From: Glycine soja
Lineage: Eukaryota; Streptophyta; Magnoliopsida; Fabales; Fabaceae
Direction: 5' to 3'
Assembly: GCF_004193775.1 (NCBI RefSeq)
Contig: NC_041003.1
Span: 45,203,611-45,267,610, forward strand
DNA: 64,000 bases
Shown here: positions 1 through 12,745 of the stretch, piece by piece
Numbering within the stretch: position 1 is the stretch's first letter
How the letters are laid out: every line of letters begins with the position of its first letter
Position numbers and translations under genes: made by a program
The notes under the pieces: generated by a model
Databases searched by the model: none
Told to the model about the DNA's origin: nothing
The model's input: only the letters and a program-made list of their open reading frames with translations

Positions 1-1874
1 TGTGCCTCTCTAGAATCCTGTCATGCATTAAAAACAGAATTAGATGTTTCAGTTCTTGCATTTATTCCTCCATTTGAATTAAAAATATCCATAAGTTTGA
101 ATCATTCAATTTTCAGTCCTCAAGATTTTGGTAAGGCATCTAAAGCCTCTCACATTCTGCTGGCAAGGGGGTCCCAGCAACTCCCCCACCCCAGAAATGG
201 AATCAGTTGTTTAGGGGAAACAAGGGTTGCGGTTAACAGAAATCCTTGGTACTTCTTCACAATTTACAATACCATGTATTAGAAATGTGAACAATAAGCA
301 TTACAAAACACCCTTACAATTAATCAGGAAAGTAAAAAACAAAAAACAAATTTAGTTACCAATAACATTATAGCAGCATATCTAATTAACACAAGTAGAA
401 ATCATCAAAGCAAGGATACATTCAGTCTTATGGGCAAGAATATCAACTCCCACGCACAAAAAAAAAAAAAAAAAACTAGGTTCAAGCTCAGGCTTGAGAA
501 TATTTATTCTCCAAGAATTTCAGTCAAAGATTGAATGTTGGATATGCTATATAATTAAAAAAAAATTACAGTATATAGAATTATTTTACACATACAAACT
601 TAAAAAGTTAATATCCATTCATAGCAGAAATATAGAAATGCAAATGAAAATACGAACTGAAACAAACTTACAATCCAACAAGCCAGCACCTTACATAGAA
701 ACTCAGACGAACTCTCATTTACATGCAAAACAAGAAACATATCAACTAGAGTAGAAAAGTACATGCAAAACTTGATGAATTTTGACACCGAACCTCCCAA
801 ATTTCAGGATGGACAGCTACATATTATATGATACAGAATGGTAGTTACAATGGTTGAAGACATAAATTGCCAAGTAGAAAGAAATTATTTATCAATTTAG
901 CCTACATCTTTCTATAAGACCTCAAAGAAATTAAGCTTCATAAAGGATAATCCATAAAGACTTGAAGATAAATAGAAAAAGGCAGACAGGGATTATAGCT
1001 CCATAAGACTTGAAAGTTAGAACATGTTCCAAAGCCAGAAGTAAATACCCAACTAGAGGTGGTGTAAAAAGTGAGACCTGGATCTCCTATACTATCGGGT
1101 ATCAAACAACTGGTAAATAAAATTTCCAGGTGAAACAAAAATGCAAATTAACAATGTAAAAGACAAACAATAGCTCAATCTCTGAAAGAAAAGGAAAAAA
1201 GAAAAGAAGAAATGATGATAAGTGAAATGAGAAATCTCATTTTAGTCCCTAAAAGATACACCTGTCATTGATTTTTAATTTTTATCAATTTATTTCCAGG
1301 GATCAAACTATTTGATAACATGCATGCATGTCTTTCAGCAAGAGGTTCTACTCTAAAGCAACTACATGAAAAAGTACTCATTTTTTTTTACTAGAAGCCT
1401 CTCTAGAGATGAGAAATCAACCATCATGAGCATGCAATCAAAAAAGAATGTGACTGAAAGAAAGAAAGGAAGATTCTTTGGAACTAATTCTTATCAGAAA
1501 TTACTGGTAGCTATAAAAGTTTTATATCCAAAGATACCGAAAGCACCTCATACTGTTACTCCAAATTATGGGATGATGAGGACATATCTGCATCTGCAAT
1601 CTTGTGATGCATCTGAATTCTGGTAGGAGAGCTCTGAAGAGAGAATTCTCAGTTTAACTAGTCAATACTCGAATCAAATGATTTTTCCCCTTGCCATTGT
1701 GTGGTGTACATTTAAAAATCTCTAAATAAAAAAGGTCAGGGTATAATTTGCCAATTTATCATGTAAATTAATTTCATTGTCTACAAGCAAAACGGAAGCA
1801 TGAATCCAAAGAGGGTAAACCAGGAAGCATTCTCTTACGTAAAATATAGCCTGAAAGATTTAAGGATAACAAAC
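1..1874 (-). other. Intron 3 of the PRP38-family gene (partial)
   Basis: AT-rich sequence following the GTTTGT donor at 1874. No exon with PRP38 similarity and no other gene was recognised; short open frames here lack any known motif. A poly-A run lies at 457-475. Confidence 0.6.
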
Positions 1875-3906
1875 CTGTCCAAGAAGCAAATCACGGACAT
1901 ATACACCCATTGTAGTCATTCGACCATTAGATCCGGGAGAAAATTCCTGAAACACAGCATCAAAATTTAAAATGAATAATAATTTATATATTACTTAAGG
2001 GAGCACTTTAAATGATATTCCAAGATTGGAGATAATTCAAGACAACTGAAACCCAAACAAGTAATTATCTTACAAAGCAAAGGAACGCATGGGCAAAACA
2101 TCTATCAATTACCAAAGACAGATTTGTTTAAAAGCAGATCATATGAAAAAACCTGGCCCACAAATTCTTTTTGACAAGACATGCTATTAGCATGGTATGT
2201 AGCAAAGGTATTTTCAGTGCTTAGACAAATGCAAAATGGAATAACAAAAAAATTATATCCATGTTTCACCACTTTGATCAAATCCAACTTGAGGCATGAT
2301 GAAAGTACACACAAATGAAATAAGGCAATAATCTATTAATTTTAAGTAAAAAGTTATAGGAAAAAGAATTATCAGAATATAGAAAGATCATAACCATGTC
2401 ATCCTACCTCATCATCTTTTACATATGGCTCAAACCAATTCCATAGTGTCTTTGGATCAGCACAATATCTCAGATAGAGAAATCCAACCTATAAACAATA
2501 AAAAGAATCAATACAGAGCGTAAGATAAATGTACAAGGAAAAAACTACTAATGAGAATGTTGCATACAGAACAGTCTCTATTTTGATGCCAAGAAGAATA
2601 TAATCATACCATCCTTCATCTCATTAAAACAGAAGAAACCCAGCCACAAGGCCTCCCACCTAATAGGGTTTGGGAAGGGTAGATGTATGCAGCCTTACGC
2701 CACAAATGGAGAGATTGTTTCAAAGATATGAACCCATGATCTCTGGCATCATAAGGCAAAAATCCTTACCAATGTGCCAAGGTGTGCCAAGGATCACTCT
2801 CAGGAATTGAATTATTACCAGAAAGAAACCATTTGTTCTTTCAAAGAAATTGTTTTTAAAAGCAACTTAAAAGTGGGGAGATTGTTAATTTCTTATGTAT
2901 TATGTAATTCGTAGTTTCTGAAACAAAATAGTTTTTCATTTCTTTTGTCTTTTTCCCCCAAATAAAACTTTACCACAGCCAGAGGAAGAGACAGATAAAG
3001 AGAAAAAATATATATATAAATTAAAATCAAAATGTGATGTACAAAGTATAAAGCAACTATAACAACAGGGCCACCTCAAATCAAAATGTAAGTGGATAAT
3101 TCCCAAGTAATGCAAATAAAAAAGTAACAAGCGTATGATGAACAAAGAATCTATATAAAATCTATCACAGCAAGACCAGACAATCTCACCAAATGATGTT
3201 TTTGAGTGTGGCTGAGATTGTGGTAGCAAGCATAAATCGTGGAAACATACAATCCTACAATCTAACATGCAATTTTGGCTACCTTACATTGACAACTCAA
3301 CAAAAATCCACCAACTCACTCAGTCTAGGCTCTGTTATGGCAATTCAACTATGCAATTATGCTGCAAAAAAGTGATTCCAATACAATCAAATAGTCTCAC
3401 GTGCATGCATCTCCTCTTGATATACAAAATAACTAACTATTCAAAGCAAGCATAAAACCGTAAACTTGATTAGAAATGATCAACAGAAAGGCATCAATGC
3501 GCAAACCAACAAAATTTTCAAGCGCAAACAAGCATACCATAATGAACACAGAATGTTTTCACTCCTAAAAAAATAAATCAGTAAAGCCCCATATACATTG
3601 TCAGGCACGCCTACATACCGCTCTTATGTAAGGAGAATCGAGGTGTTTTAACAGCCCATGCATTTGCTTGACGGTGAGCTTCATAGTAAAAAACTTGTAC
3701 AGAAGACAGAATGCAGTTGAAGGACCACGACAATTCCCCGTCATCCATGGCTCCACGTGATCAACTTGATTGTAGATCTCATCAATAACTTCGTGATACG
3801 TTTTCAATCGATAGAGCTCCTTGAAGTAATCAGACGACAGAATATTCATACAAAGCACTTTCTCTAGCAAGGAGTCAATCGGCCTGCCACAAGTCTGTAT
3901 CTCCAT
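1875..3906 (-). CDS. SRL1: PRP38-family pre-mRNA splicing factor (SRL1/PRPF38B-like), 5' part of gene
   Basis: Three coding exons join in frame: 3906-3619 (96 codons from ATG), 2488-2408 (27 codons) and 1946-1875 (24 codons), all with GT/AG borders and phase 0 junctions. The 147 residues read the start of the PRP38 domain: an opening MEIQTCGRPIDSLLEKVLCM, then the NCRGPSTAFCLLYKF block, the LTVKQMHGLL helix, and in exons 2-3 GFLYLRYCADPKTLW and SPGSNGRMTTMGVYVRDLL. Family knowledge: PRP38 proteins are U4/U6.U5 tri-snRNP factors needed for spliceosome activation in the nucleus; plant members carry a C-terminal Arg/Ser-rich tail. The next expected exon (YYFDTLFPRIP-type) is not found in 1-1870, so the intron is longer than 1.87 kb and the rest lies outside the window. 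Start chosen because it is the conserved family start. Very sure of family; PRPF38B/SRL1 rather than PRPF38A is inferred from the N-terminus. Confidence 0.93.
2620..2790 (-). mobile_element. tRNA-derived SINE (Au-SINE-like) in PRP38 intron 1
   Basis: Read on the minus strand, the block begins with a tRNA-like head (TGGCACATTGGTAAGG as box A region), has a box-B-like GGTTCATATC, then the characteristic Au-SINE body: a run like AAACAATCTCTCC, a GTAAGGCTGCATACAT segment and CCCTTCCCAAACCC. This order matches the Au SINE family, widespread in angiosperms. It lies in the same orientation as the host gene and is diverged. No clear target-site duplication was identified. Confidence 0.7.
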
Positions 3907-4540
3907 GATGTCGCAAAATATATAATATTGCTCCCACCACAGTTACAATTTCAAAATGTCAGCTACCAGCATGTGAAGTCACAATCACATTCCTACAGCA
4001 AAGAACAAAACAAGTGCGAATGAATACTCAAAACAACAATAATCATAATCATAATTATAAAGATGAACTAACAAACATGAAAAAGCTTACAAAAGAAAAC
4101 AATCATTAGCTACAAAAATCTTGCAACAAATTAACAAGCAGTAGACAATTTTTTTGTTGGGCACTAAAATTTCAAAGGTTACATTAAAATAGATCCGCTC
4201 AGTGAGAACGAAATTTGGTACTTGCGTGAAGGAATTACTGTGATAAAGTGAATAAACGAAATCGGTTGAACGCGCGAATGGAAATAAAACAGAAAGGTAG
4301 GTGAACAGAGGCGCGTGAAGAAGGGAACAAAAGAAATCAAAATTGAAATTAGGGATTTGAAGAGGAAAGAGAGGGAAAAGTAATGAATGAAAGAAAGAAA
4401 GCGGAGTTCAAGAAATTGGTACCAATTGGAGGGGACGAAGGGAGAGAGAAGAAGGTTGGAGCGCGGTGAAGAACCCTAGCTTGAGAGGCTGGCTCGATAC
4501 GTTTGCGTGGACAAACTCGGAACGCAACTTGTAACGCAGG
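3907..4540 (-). promoter_or_regulatory. Leader and probable 5'UTR intron of the PRP38-family gene
   Basis: Directly upstream of the ATG is a leader exon that would begin at 3992 after a CTGTAG acceptor. A matching donor (CCAATTG followed by GTACCA) ends a putative first noncoding exon at 4423, in a locally less AT-rich block to about 4540. This implies a 5'UTR intron of about 430 bp (4422-3993), common in plant splicing-factor genes and often enhancing expression. Splice calls are by eye; the transcription start is not fixed. Confidence 0.45.
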
Positions 4541-4559
4541 AGACATCTGTTGCAGGTTT

Positions 4560-5040
4560 TCTTTCCTTTATGTTTATTCTCACTGGACCGGACCGGACCG
4601 GCTCACGGAGGAAAAAAACACCATTTATTTGGCACAATTTTTTATTTTGATAAAAGAAATTTAATATAAAATAGATTTAGAAAAATCTATCTATCTATCT
4701 AACACGTCTATTTTAAGACAAGAAAAAAATAAACGGTCAATTTTACTTTTTTATTCCTATCTTTACACGTGTCAATATTTGGAAAATTTTTCTTTCATCT
4801 CTTTGTTGTTTTTTTTTTCTTATTATTTTATGGCATGTGATAAATATTGTAATTAATAAAATATAATTTTAATATTTAATTTTACTATGCAATAATAATT
4901 TTACAAAAAAGTATAATTTATTTTAAAAATGAAATATTTTTAAATTATCATTTTGTTTAGAGGTCACTAATAAAGAAACTATTAATATTAATATATTGTT
5001 GATTGTAAATAATGTAACAACTATTGATATGTGTCGACTT
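4560..5040. other. Intergenic spacer, AT-rich
   Basis: Upstream region of the PRP38-family gene: a short GGACC direct repeat near 4584-4600 and a (TCTA)n stretch near 4686-4700, then AT-rich sequence with no coding content. Confidence 0.5.
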
Positions 5041-5057
5041 TTTGAGTACAGACTTTT

Positions 5058-5467
5058 GTGTTAAGCATGGGCAAATCGTTTTTCTCCTATGTTATACCTA
5101 TCAATGTCGTGGCTTACTTATTTGATTTGATGTATCTCTTAGATTTGATTTCTTTGGATGAGAAGGTATGGACAAACCTTTTTTCCAACATTGTCAACTT
5201 AAGCATTGAGGGAATACGACTGCATGAAGTGTTTGATTTTGACTGAGTCATTGAGCTTTTCACGCCAAAGCTTCAATCTTTTAGCTATTGCGACACTGAT
5301 CTTTATGATTTTTCTATGAAGGTGAATTGGTCTTTTGTGGAGAAAGTGGATATTACTATGGACTGTTTGACCACACATGCTGATTTTTCTATTCGACTAA
5401 TTGAATTATTTAAAGTGATGGCAAGTGTATATAGTTTGTATCCTTATCATTTGAGATCATTGAAGTA
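5058..5467 (+). pseudogene. F-box/LRR (FBD-type) protein relic
   Basis: After an open stretch ending at a TGA near 5244, the reading continues in a shifted frame with residues such as LFTPKLQSFSYCDTDLYDFS, SFVEKVDIT and SIRLIELFKVM. This arrangement resembles the LRR/FBD half of plant F-box proteins, substrate adaptors of SCF ubiquitin ligases. There is no F-box, no initiation context and the frame is broken, so it is a relic. A second, more degraded copy of its first 110 bp lies at about 6195-6305. Family call is by remembered pattern only. Confidence 0.42.
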
Positions 5468-5469
5468 AG

Positions 5470-6190
5470 CATAATTCTTTGTCAATTGGGTTGGGTACTT
5501 CAATTAACAGTAGTTATCTTATAGTGCTCAGGGTCGTGTTTAGAGAAATTAGGGCCTAAGGTAAAATTTATAAAATAAAATTAATTAAATATTAATTTTT
5601 AATTTTTATATTAATATTTTAGTTTTTTTAGCTATAAAATCATTAGTAATTCTAAAATTTCACTCTCAATCAATAAAATAGCTAATTCATTTAATTTATC
5701 TTATAATATTATTGATTTTAGATAATGATTTAAGTAATTTTAATTTTAAAAAACTTATTTTCAGTAACAATCGTTACATGTATTATTAATAATTAATTAC
5801 AAGATAATATCATTATTTAAGTTCCCTGTTAAAACGTTTATAATATACCATTAAAAAAACAACTTTAAAAGTTCAATGGCCATTGCTCTAGCCATGATTT
5901 GGATACGTGAATTTTGAAAAATTAATTATTGCAATCTTATTGCTACCATTGAGTCTTTATAATTTATGATATCATCCATTTACTTAATTGTTGTGTTGTG
6001 ATTTGAGTCACTCAATGAATTTTTTATATTTGTAACTTTTTCGTTAGAAGGCCTAAGTTGCCTTGTTGTATGTATAGTCCTAATTGTGCTTTGAACTAAA
6101 TTTTTGTTTCTATTGGATATTTCTTAGGTTCTAACTATGTTTTTTTATCTACAGAATTTCCAGTCTTTTCCTTTTAGTAGAGTGCATACT
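5470..6190. other. AT-rich spacer between the two F-box relics
   Basis: No coding content or repeat structure recognised; strongly AT-rich. Confidence 0.45.
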
Positions 6191-6194
6191 TTTG

Positions 6195-6540
6195 AGTTAA
6201 ACATGGACAAACCTTCTTCCTCCTAACATACCTACCAATGTCATGACTTACTTATCCAATGGATCCCATGAATTTGATTTCTTTGGATAGGAAGATATGA
6301 AAAATGTCTATAAATAAAACCTCTTATTGTTTTCATTTACCATTTATCATAAATGCAAAACATTGACACATTGGTTATTTGAGACAAGACTTCCCAATCT
6401 TCCAAAACAGACTCTTGATTCGTTACAACCCTTTCCCATGCAAGATTTTTTGAAAAAAGTGGAATATTTGGAAGTTAGCTGTTATTCGAAGCTTTCCAGG
6501 AATAGGCAGAGCGAATTGAAAATTGACCATTTGTGATGCC
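6195..6540 (+). pseudogene. Second, more decayed copy of the F-box/LRR relic plus short open stretch
   Basis: The sequence from GTTAAACATGGACAAACC through CTTTGGATAGGAAG repeats 5080-5170 with about one change in six bases, showing a local duplication. It is followed by a 69-codon open stretch (6327-6536; LPNLPKQTLDSLQPFP) with no recognised family. No intact gene is present. Confidence 0.35.
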
Positions 6541-6753
6541 TTGTTAGACAATCTTATCCTCCTCATTCATGCCATTAGAAGGGTTCAACAAGAGCACCTT
6601 GTCACCAACCTCCCTTAGCATCATGCTTTCCAAATACTTTGAATCTCAGTTCCCATTCTCATTAATAACATCACTCAAAGATACTTAAGTCATACAAATT
6701 CAAGTTGGATATCGTCGTACCCATTAAGAGGCCTACTGATAATTACATAGAAG

Positions 6754-8363
6754 TGTTCCCAACATGTGCAGCGAAAAATTATGATATATTTTGCATTCAA
6801 AAATATACAACAATAATAAATAGAGAAAAATAGGTTTGTGTACCCGGATGTGCGTTCTTGAAGTAACAAAATTTTTTCTTCAATAGTGTGAAGTACGTGT
6901 ATCCACAACGAAACCAATATCTACTATAAACTATTTGATGAGTGAAACTTTAAAGGGCAAATCCTCTTTCTACTTCAGGTCTAAAACTAGGCTTGAATTT
7001 TTGTAATTTGTGTCTGGTGCACTTTGTCTCATGTAAATGCTTTATTTATAATGGTAAAGAGATATGAATTTGGGTCTTTTTCTCAAAGAAAACAAAGGAA
7101 AGATTTTATTTAAATAATTTCATATCTCTTTATCTTTATAAAAGTAAAAATTATCACATATCTTTTATTGTAAGAAGCTTTCTGATATAAGACAAAGATA
7201 ATTCACAATTAATCACATGACTAATTATGATAATTAATCACTTGATCTAATCTTAATATGTAGCAATAAAATATTATTTGCATTTTATGGACAACTTTCA
7301 CATCTATAAAATAATATTCCCCTTTTTATATTAATTATATTCTTGTTGCTAGCAAAAAATATAATAGTATTCCATTAAAATATTTATTTGATTAAATTAA
7401 ATTCTCTAATTTAATTATCAAATAAATTATTCTCTTTTACAAAGATTGAAACACTCATTTGTATGTGTGTGATCCGTAGGTTTAATACTAAACCGATAAT
7501 AAATTAATCATAATTAATTTACTAGTCAAGGTTGACATCTAGCAACATTCCTTGACGCCCGCATAACATGAAGTAACATCTTTTCCCTTCTAGAACCAAT
7601 AGAAGAATAATGTAATATTTTCTTCATTATTTATAGCTCAAGGTTAACTCTAGAGTATAGTATTATTGTCAAATTCTAATGAGCTAACACACTTAATGAA
7701 TGACTTAAGAAACTCTTTTTTCTTTCATTTGATTGTCTTGGTCATTGTCTTAATTCTATCATAGATCTCAAACTCATTACCTAGAGTTTATGGATTCTTT
7801 CTTGATTAATCATTAATTCTAGAAGTATTTAATTATATTCAATATTCATTCAACTAGTGCTCTAAGACATTAGGTTTCCGAAATTAAAATATAACAAATA
7901 ACTTGTTAATTACTATGATAATCTCAGATCAAAGGAAACTATTGTATTTCTTCTTGAGAACTTCCTATTGACATATCAAGATAATATTAACTATCAAGAA
8001 TTCTCAATTAAATCAGTTCAATGATGACATCACATATACATCATTTATATATGCAATTTAATAAATGAGATCTATTAATCTTTATCCAATAAAGATCATT
8101 ACATATATATTGATATATCTGAATTATTATGTCCTATTCACAATAATCCTACAATCAAGAACAATTTAGATTAAATTTATAAAGGACTTGTTTTTCATTA
8201 TCATAATCTCTATCATGATAACAAACCTCTAATTTTAATCAAGGACTTGTCAAATTAACAATTTAATAAAACAATAAATATGATAATAAAATAAAGAATA
8301 TTTTTTTACTAAAATTGATAACATGATAGATTGGATCTTGGACATACATATTTATCCCCAACA
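6754..8363 (-). mobile_element. Solo-LTR-like block, probable Ty1/copia LTR
   Basis: On the minus strand this 1.6-kb block opens TGTTGGGGATAA and closes with TTCGCTGCACATGTTGGGAACA-like sequence, i.e. TG...CA ends, with no coding region inside. The closing TTCGCTGC...CCAACA arrangement and an internal segment that on the plus strand reads GGTTTAATACTAAACCGATA followed by a TTGACATCTAGCAACATTCC segment resemble long LTRs of plant copia elements. No convincing 5-bp target duplication is seen (AGAAG versus CCTAC), so the exact ends may be off or the ends rearranged. Confidence 0.5.
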
Positions 8364-9690
8364 CCTACATCTGACACCTAATCATTTTTCTATAAGAGAA
8401 TTTGAACCTCATTCCCCAGCTTCCATTGCACATTGCTATGAATAGACAGGTTAGGATCCGCTTCCACAACCATAAATCTCTTGTAGCACTGGAACCCATG
8501 ATTTGGAAGGTTATGCACACATCTCCCATCCTACTTTACACATAAATGCATCATTGTTGATTATTCCTCGTATTATAAATTTAAAGATGAATTCATATTA
8601 AATAATTGAATTTAGAAGTGAAAAATAATTTTAAATACAATTTTAAAAATGTACTCCTTATTCTTATAGAAGTGGAAAGTCAAACACACCACTATGCAAC
8701 AATGTTGTAATACAAACAAATTATAGAACCTATTGAAATAAATGGTCTAACATAATCAAATGAGCTATCCTTCTCAGGTTTAATAGTTCCTGTCAAAACC
8801 CAACTATACCATTTTGCATATAGCTTTGGGTATCTCTTCAGCTCTGGATCATCCTTATCAACATAGTATAGCCCGAAGCTCGATCTATATCAAACCAACA
8901 ATTCAAATACATCTAGGAAAGACCATGCAAAATACTTTTTGTTTGATCCATCTCTAAGAAAAAAATTAGGATGCCTATGATTATTAAAAAGCATATAAAA
9001 ATCACAAGTGTTAATTTTAGGGACTTATTTCAATTGTGTTTTGAATTTTGTTTCATTCATCAAATAAGTAACTTGTTATGAATATCAATAACCTAATATA
9101 ACTATATGGTTCAATAGATTTACAATCAATTATTAAAAGTTTCTTGTAGTAATGAAGAATTTTTTTTGGTTGTTATGGTTGTCTACACAAAAAAATGAAA
9201 CAACTATATACCTTATTGCATCAAGCACACCACCAATGTTTCCATGCAAGTATTCCATCCTTGACACATCTTGAAGTGATGAATTTCTCATTGTTCGTTG
9301 ACCTAAAAGACAAGCCAGATTTTCATCGATAATTTAATCCATTTGAACTTACCTTGTGTGACATTGACAACATATGTTATAAATGGTTCACCAAATCTTG
9401 AATAAATCCATCTAGGCTTAAGTTTTACAATTCCAAGCATTTGAAAAGGTCATATGTTGGAAAATACTTGATAATAACAACTAATGTTACAATTTGTAAC
9501 ATACTAGCCAACTAAAAAAATCATGAGCTCTTTAGAAGGCTGTCTTATCTTTCTCTGCATCTGTAAGAGGAATGAACCCAAATGTATAAACAAATATACC
9601 AACATATCCATATTGTTGGTCCTGAAATTGAATTTTGTTTCCACTGAATCATGAATATTCTTTGTTGACATGTCAACACTTAGCTAGTTA

Positions 9691-9887
9691 CTCCCTTCGT
9701 CCCAAAATGGTTGTAGTTTTAGTCCTCGAAAAAAAAATTTCAAATTGAGTGATGTTCTCACTTTTCAATGAGATATAAAACATTTATTTTCAAAATTATC
9801 CCTAATAAATGATAATTCTCTTGGAATACTTGTTTTCCTGGTCTGTGTGAAAAACCTTAAACATCAATCATTCTGGGATGAAGGGAG
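9691..9887. mobile_element. Stowaway-type MITE inside the GH1 pseudogene
   Basis: 197-bp element with terminal inverted repeats CTCCCTTCGTCCCAAAAT and, at the other end, ATTCTGGGATGAAGGGAG, flanked on both sides by the dinucleotide TA (9689-9690, 9888-9889). The CTCCCTCCGT-type end and TA duplication define the Stowaway (Tc1/mariner-derived) superfamily. There is no coding capacity. It sits in what was an intron, upstream of the exon beginning at 9621. Confidence 0.85.
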
Positions 9888-10179
9888 TACAATAGTTTAA
9901 AACAATCTATGGAGTAAAATACACATGGAAAAGATTAGGTGATGTACCCTATACTTTCTTCTATATAATCTCACAGCTGAAGAATGTGATAACAAAACAT
10001 GATTAACTACATAATAGGGTTCATATGTTTAGTTGCCCCTATTGTTGTTTCTAGTGCAAAATGGGGGAGAACATCGTCGAGGAGGGGTGGTTCCTTGATC
10101 ATAACCACCTAGGGAAAAAACATTGGGCTCATTCACAATAGTCTAATACCAAACTCTATCACTGTTAGTTGTTATTTAC

Positions 10180-11515
10180 GACTAACTTTTGTATTGAATA
10201 TTGACATGAAATTAGCATCTTTCCTTCAATTTATGGTTCTTTTTGTAGGAATTGTACATATTTTCATGTTTAGTTTGATTTTATATAGTAAATACTCTCA
10301 TTTTGTGAATTAATGTTGAAACCACTTCAGTTTCAGGCTAAAAGAAGAGAAGGTTCAAGCAGCTGATGTCTCGCTATGCGAGACATATGCGCTTAGCGAG
10401 TGACATCCGCTAAGCGAGGCATGCAGCTCGCTTAGCGTGTTGGGAAATCCTAGAAGAGGATCAGTCACAGATGTACATGCCCAGCGCGCCGTAAGATCAC
10501 CCAATGAGTCATTTGTCCCTTCTCGAGCTTACGCGCCCAGCTCGCTAAGCCAAAATTCACTTATTCTCGCTTAGCGAGCCAATCTCGCTAAGCGAGCCTT
10601 CAGAAGCTTAAACGTCCAAGTAGTCTTTAAAACATTGAAGTTGGCAGAAATCAAGGGAGGAGTCGAAAAACAGAGCCAAGGGATAAGCTAGAGCGGCAGA
10701 AACGAAGTCACCAAGAGAGTTTAGGTTATAGGAGTGAGATTAGGGTTCTAGAGGTTGAATGAGACATTCTCAACCCTTCTTAGCCATTTTTCTTCACTCA
10801 AATTTTGTTCTTCTTTGTATTGAAAGCTCATTACTTGTAATGGAAGGCTAAACCTCTTGGTTGGGGAGTTCTGCCGAACCTTTAATGTAATATTCTTTCA
10901 CTATATATTTAATGTTGTTTTTATGTGTTCATTGCTTCTATCCATGCTTATTTTTACATGCTTGTAGCTTGATCACCCATTTGTATGTATAGTTAGGATT
11001 TTTAGCATTGGAAAATGTTTTAAAGCCTTAGAACTTGATAGGGCAAGCTACAAAGCTATATGTCTAGGAATAGAGTGCAACAATCTAGTCCATATTATGT
11101 TGTAAATACAACTCTTTTAGGCTGAGTTTGTTGAGGGGTCAAGGACGAGGTTTAAAGAGAGTTAGGCCCATTCACTCGAGGGATCTTGGTTTGGGTAATT
11201 TCTCAGCATAAGAACACTAGGATTACATTAAATAGAGAAAAATATTTAACAACATCAAGGTTGATTCAGTAGAATAACCCAACGCTTTTCACTTGACTGT
11301 TTTTACTTCTTATAGTTAACTAGATTTTCACACAAAAAAACCCAACTTGATATTTACTTGCTTTCGGTATACACAAAATGTTTGCTCACTGAATATACAT
11401 TTTTCTGAGTGAAACAAATTTTTTGTGGACTCGACACTCGGTCTTACCGTTTTATATATTACTTGTGGACTCGGTACACTTGTCGAATAGCAAAGAGCGT
11501 AACAATCACCAAACT
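10180..11515 (+). mobile_element. LTR retroelement fragment (Ty3-type LTR plus start of internal region)
   Basis: Contains a block with repeated CTTAGCG/CGCTAAG palindromes (10370-10610), a leader-like segment, and an end with TGTGGACTCGACACTCG followed by GGACTCGGTACACTTG, an arrangement typical near the LTR/primer-binding end of soybean Ty3-type elements. No gag or pol was seen. Boundaries are approximate. Together with the oppositely oriented fragment downstream it occupies the gap where the central GH1 exons should be. Confidence 0.5.
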
Positions 11516-11929
11516 CTGTAAAACACACATTTGCATAGTTTGTGAAGCATTTTCTATTTGGACATTCAATTAATTTCTTTATTAATTGGCATCAATTCTA
11601 TTTATTTAAGGACAATGTTTTCTAAGAAGAAGAAAAACATGTTAAAAAAAGAATTGTTCACGACAATGAAGTGTGACAGGGCAAGGATCAGATGAACAAG
11701 AGGGATGAGAATAATAAAAAGAGAAAAAAGAATAATAGTATTAACTATAGAACCATAAAGTAGGATAATTAATCATACAATGTCTTCTTTTAGAGATCTA
11801 ATGACATTGACAAATTGACAATAATCTTATTTCAAACAACAAGTATATACCAGAACTTTCAAGAATTAATTTGAGCATCATTTGCTAAAGCACAAGAACG
11901 TACATGATATCACGACTAACACATCCTTC

Positions 11930-12745
11930 ATTGTTAACTCGTTGACAAGTATATCAATTTGCCACAAGTAGTAAAGTAAAACGAAAGTCTGAGTATCGAG
12001 TCCATTGAGACTTTTTTTGTACTTAGATTGGTGTAAACCCAATTTTCAAAGTAATTTATAGAGTAGAAAAGATAAGGGATTGTAAGCATGAAATCAAAGG
12101 GAAAAGTAAAAGGTAAGAATATAAGAAAAATAAACAATAATTTGAATGCAAAAGATGACTTCATAATGCAAATATATTGGGGCCTAGCATGCCAAAACTA
12201 CTTGTGATGTAATGTTAATAATTTTTCTCTATCTAATGTTATCCCAGTTTACACTCACATCTATTATGATACTTTATCTTTGGTTTCCCGCATGAAGAGC
12301 CTAATTTATTTATTTTTTTCTCTCAAATCCTTTTGCAAAGATAAAATAGTAAATCACATTAAGATAAAAGATGATGCATGAAATAGGTTAAACAAACATC
12401 ACTCTATTCCTAGCAATAATTTTATTTATAGGCTTAAAGTAGCTTAAAATTCATGCGACCTCGTGCTAAGCACCCCCTTTTGGGCTTAGCAGGTATGGCG
12501 GTGTGATCATGCACTAAGCGCGGCAACACCTGGGCTTAGCGAGTATGGCGGTGATCATGCACTTAGGGTGGAATTTGCGCTAAACGTGCCTTTGAGCTTC
12601 TTCGTGGGCCTTCTTCATGCTAAGCTTGAGTTGGTCGCTAAGCGATGAGACGCGCTGAGTCTGTCTTGTGTGTTAAGCGAGTTGTCTCCATCTTCAACTT
12701 TTTCTTGGCTTTTTCTTCAAGTTTTTGTATCAATTTTTCCTCCAA
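11930..12745 (-). mobile_element. Second LTR retroelement fragment, opposite orientation
   Basis: On the minus strand there is a palindrome-rich block (12690-12450, CGCTAAGC-type words) and then a segment with GGACTCGATACTCAG and ATACTTGTCAACGAG that parallels the end of the plus-oriented fragment at 11415-11505. It therefore looks like a related but distinct LTR family inserted tail-to-tail. No coding domain is present and the ends are approximate. Confidence 0.45.
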
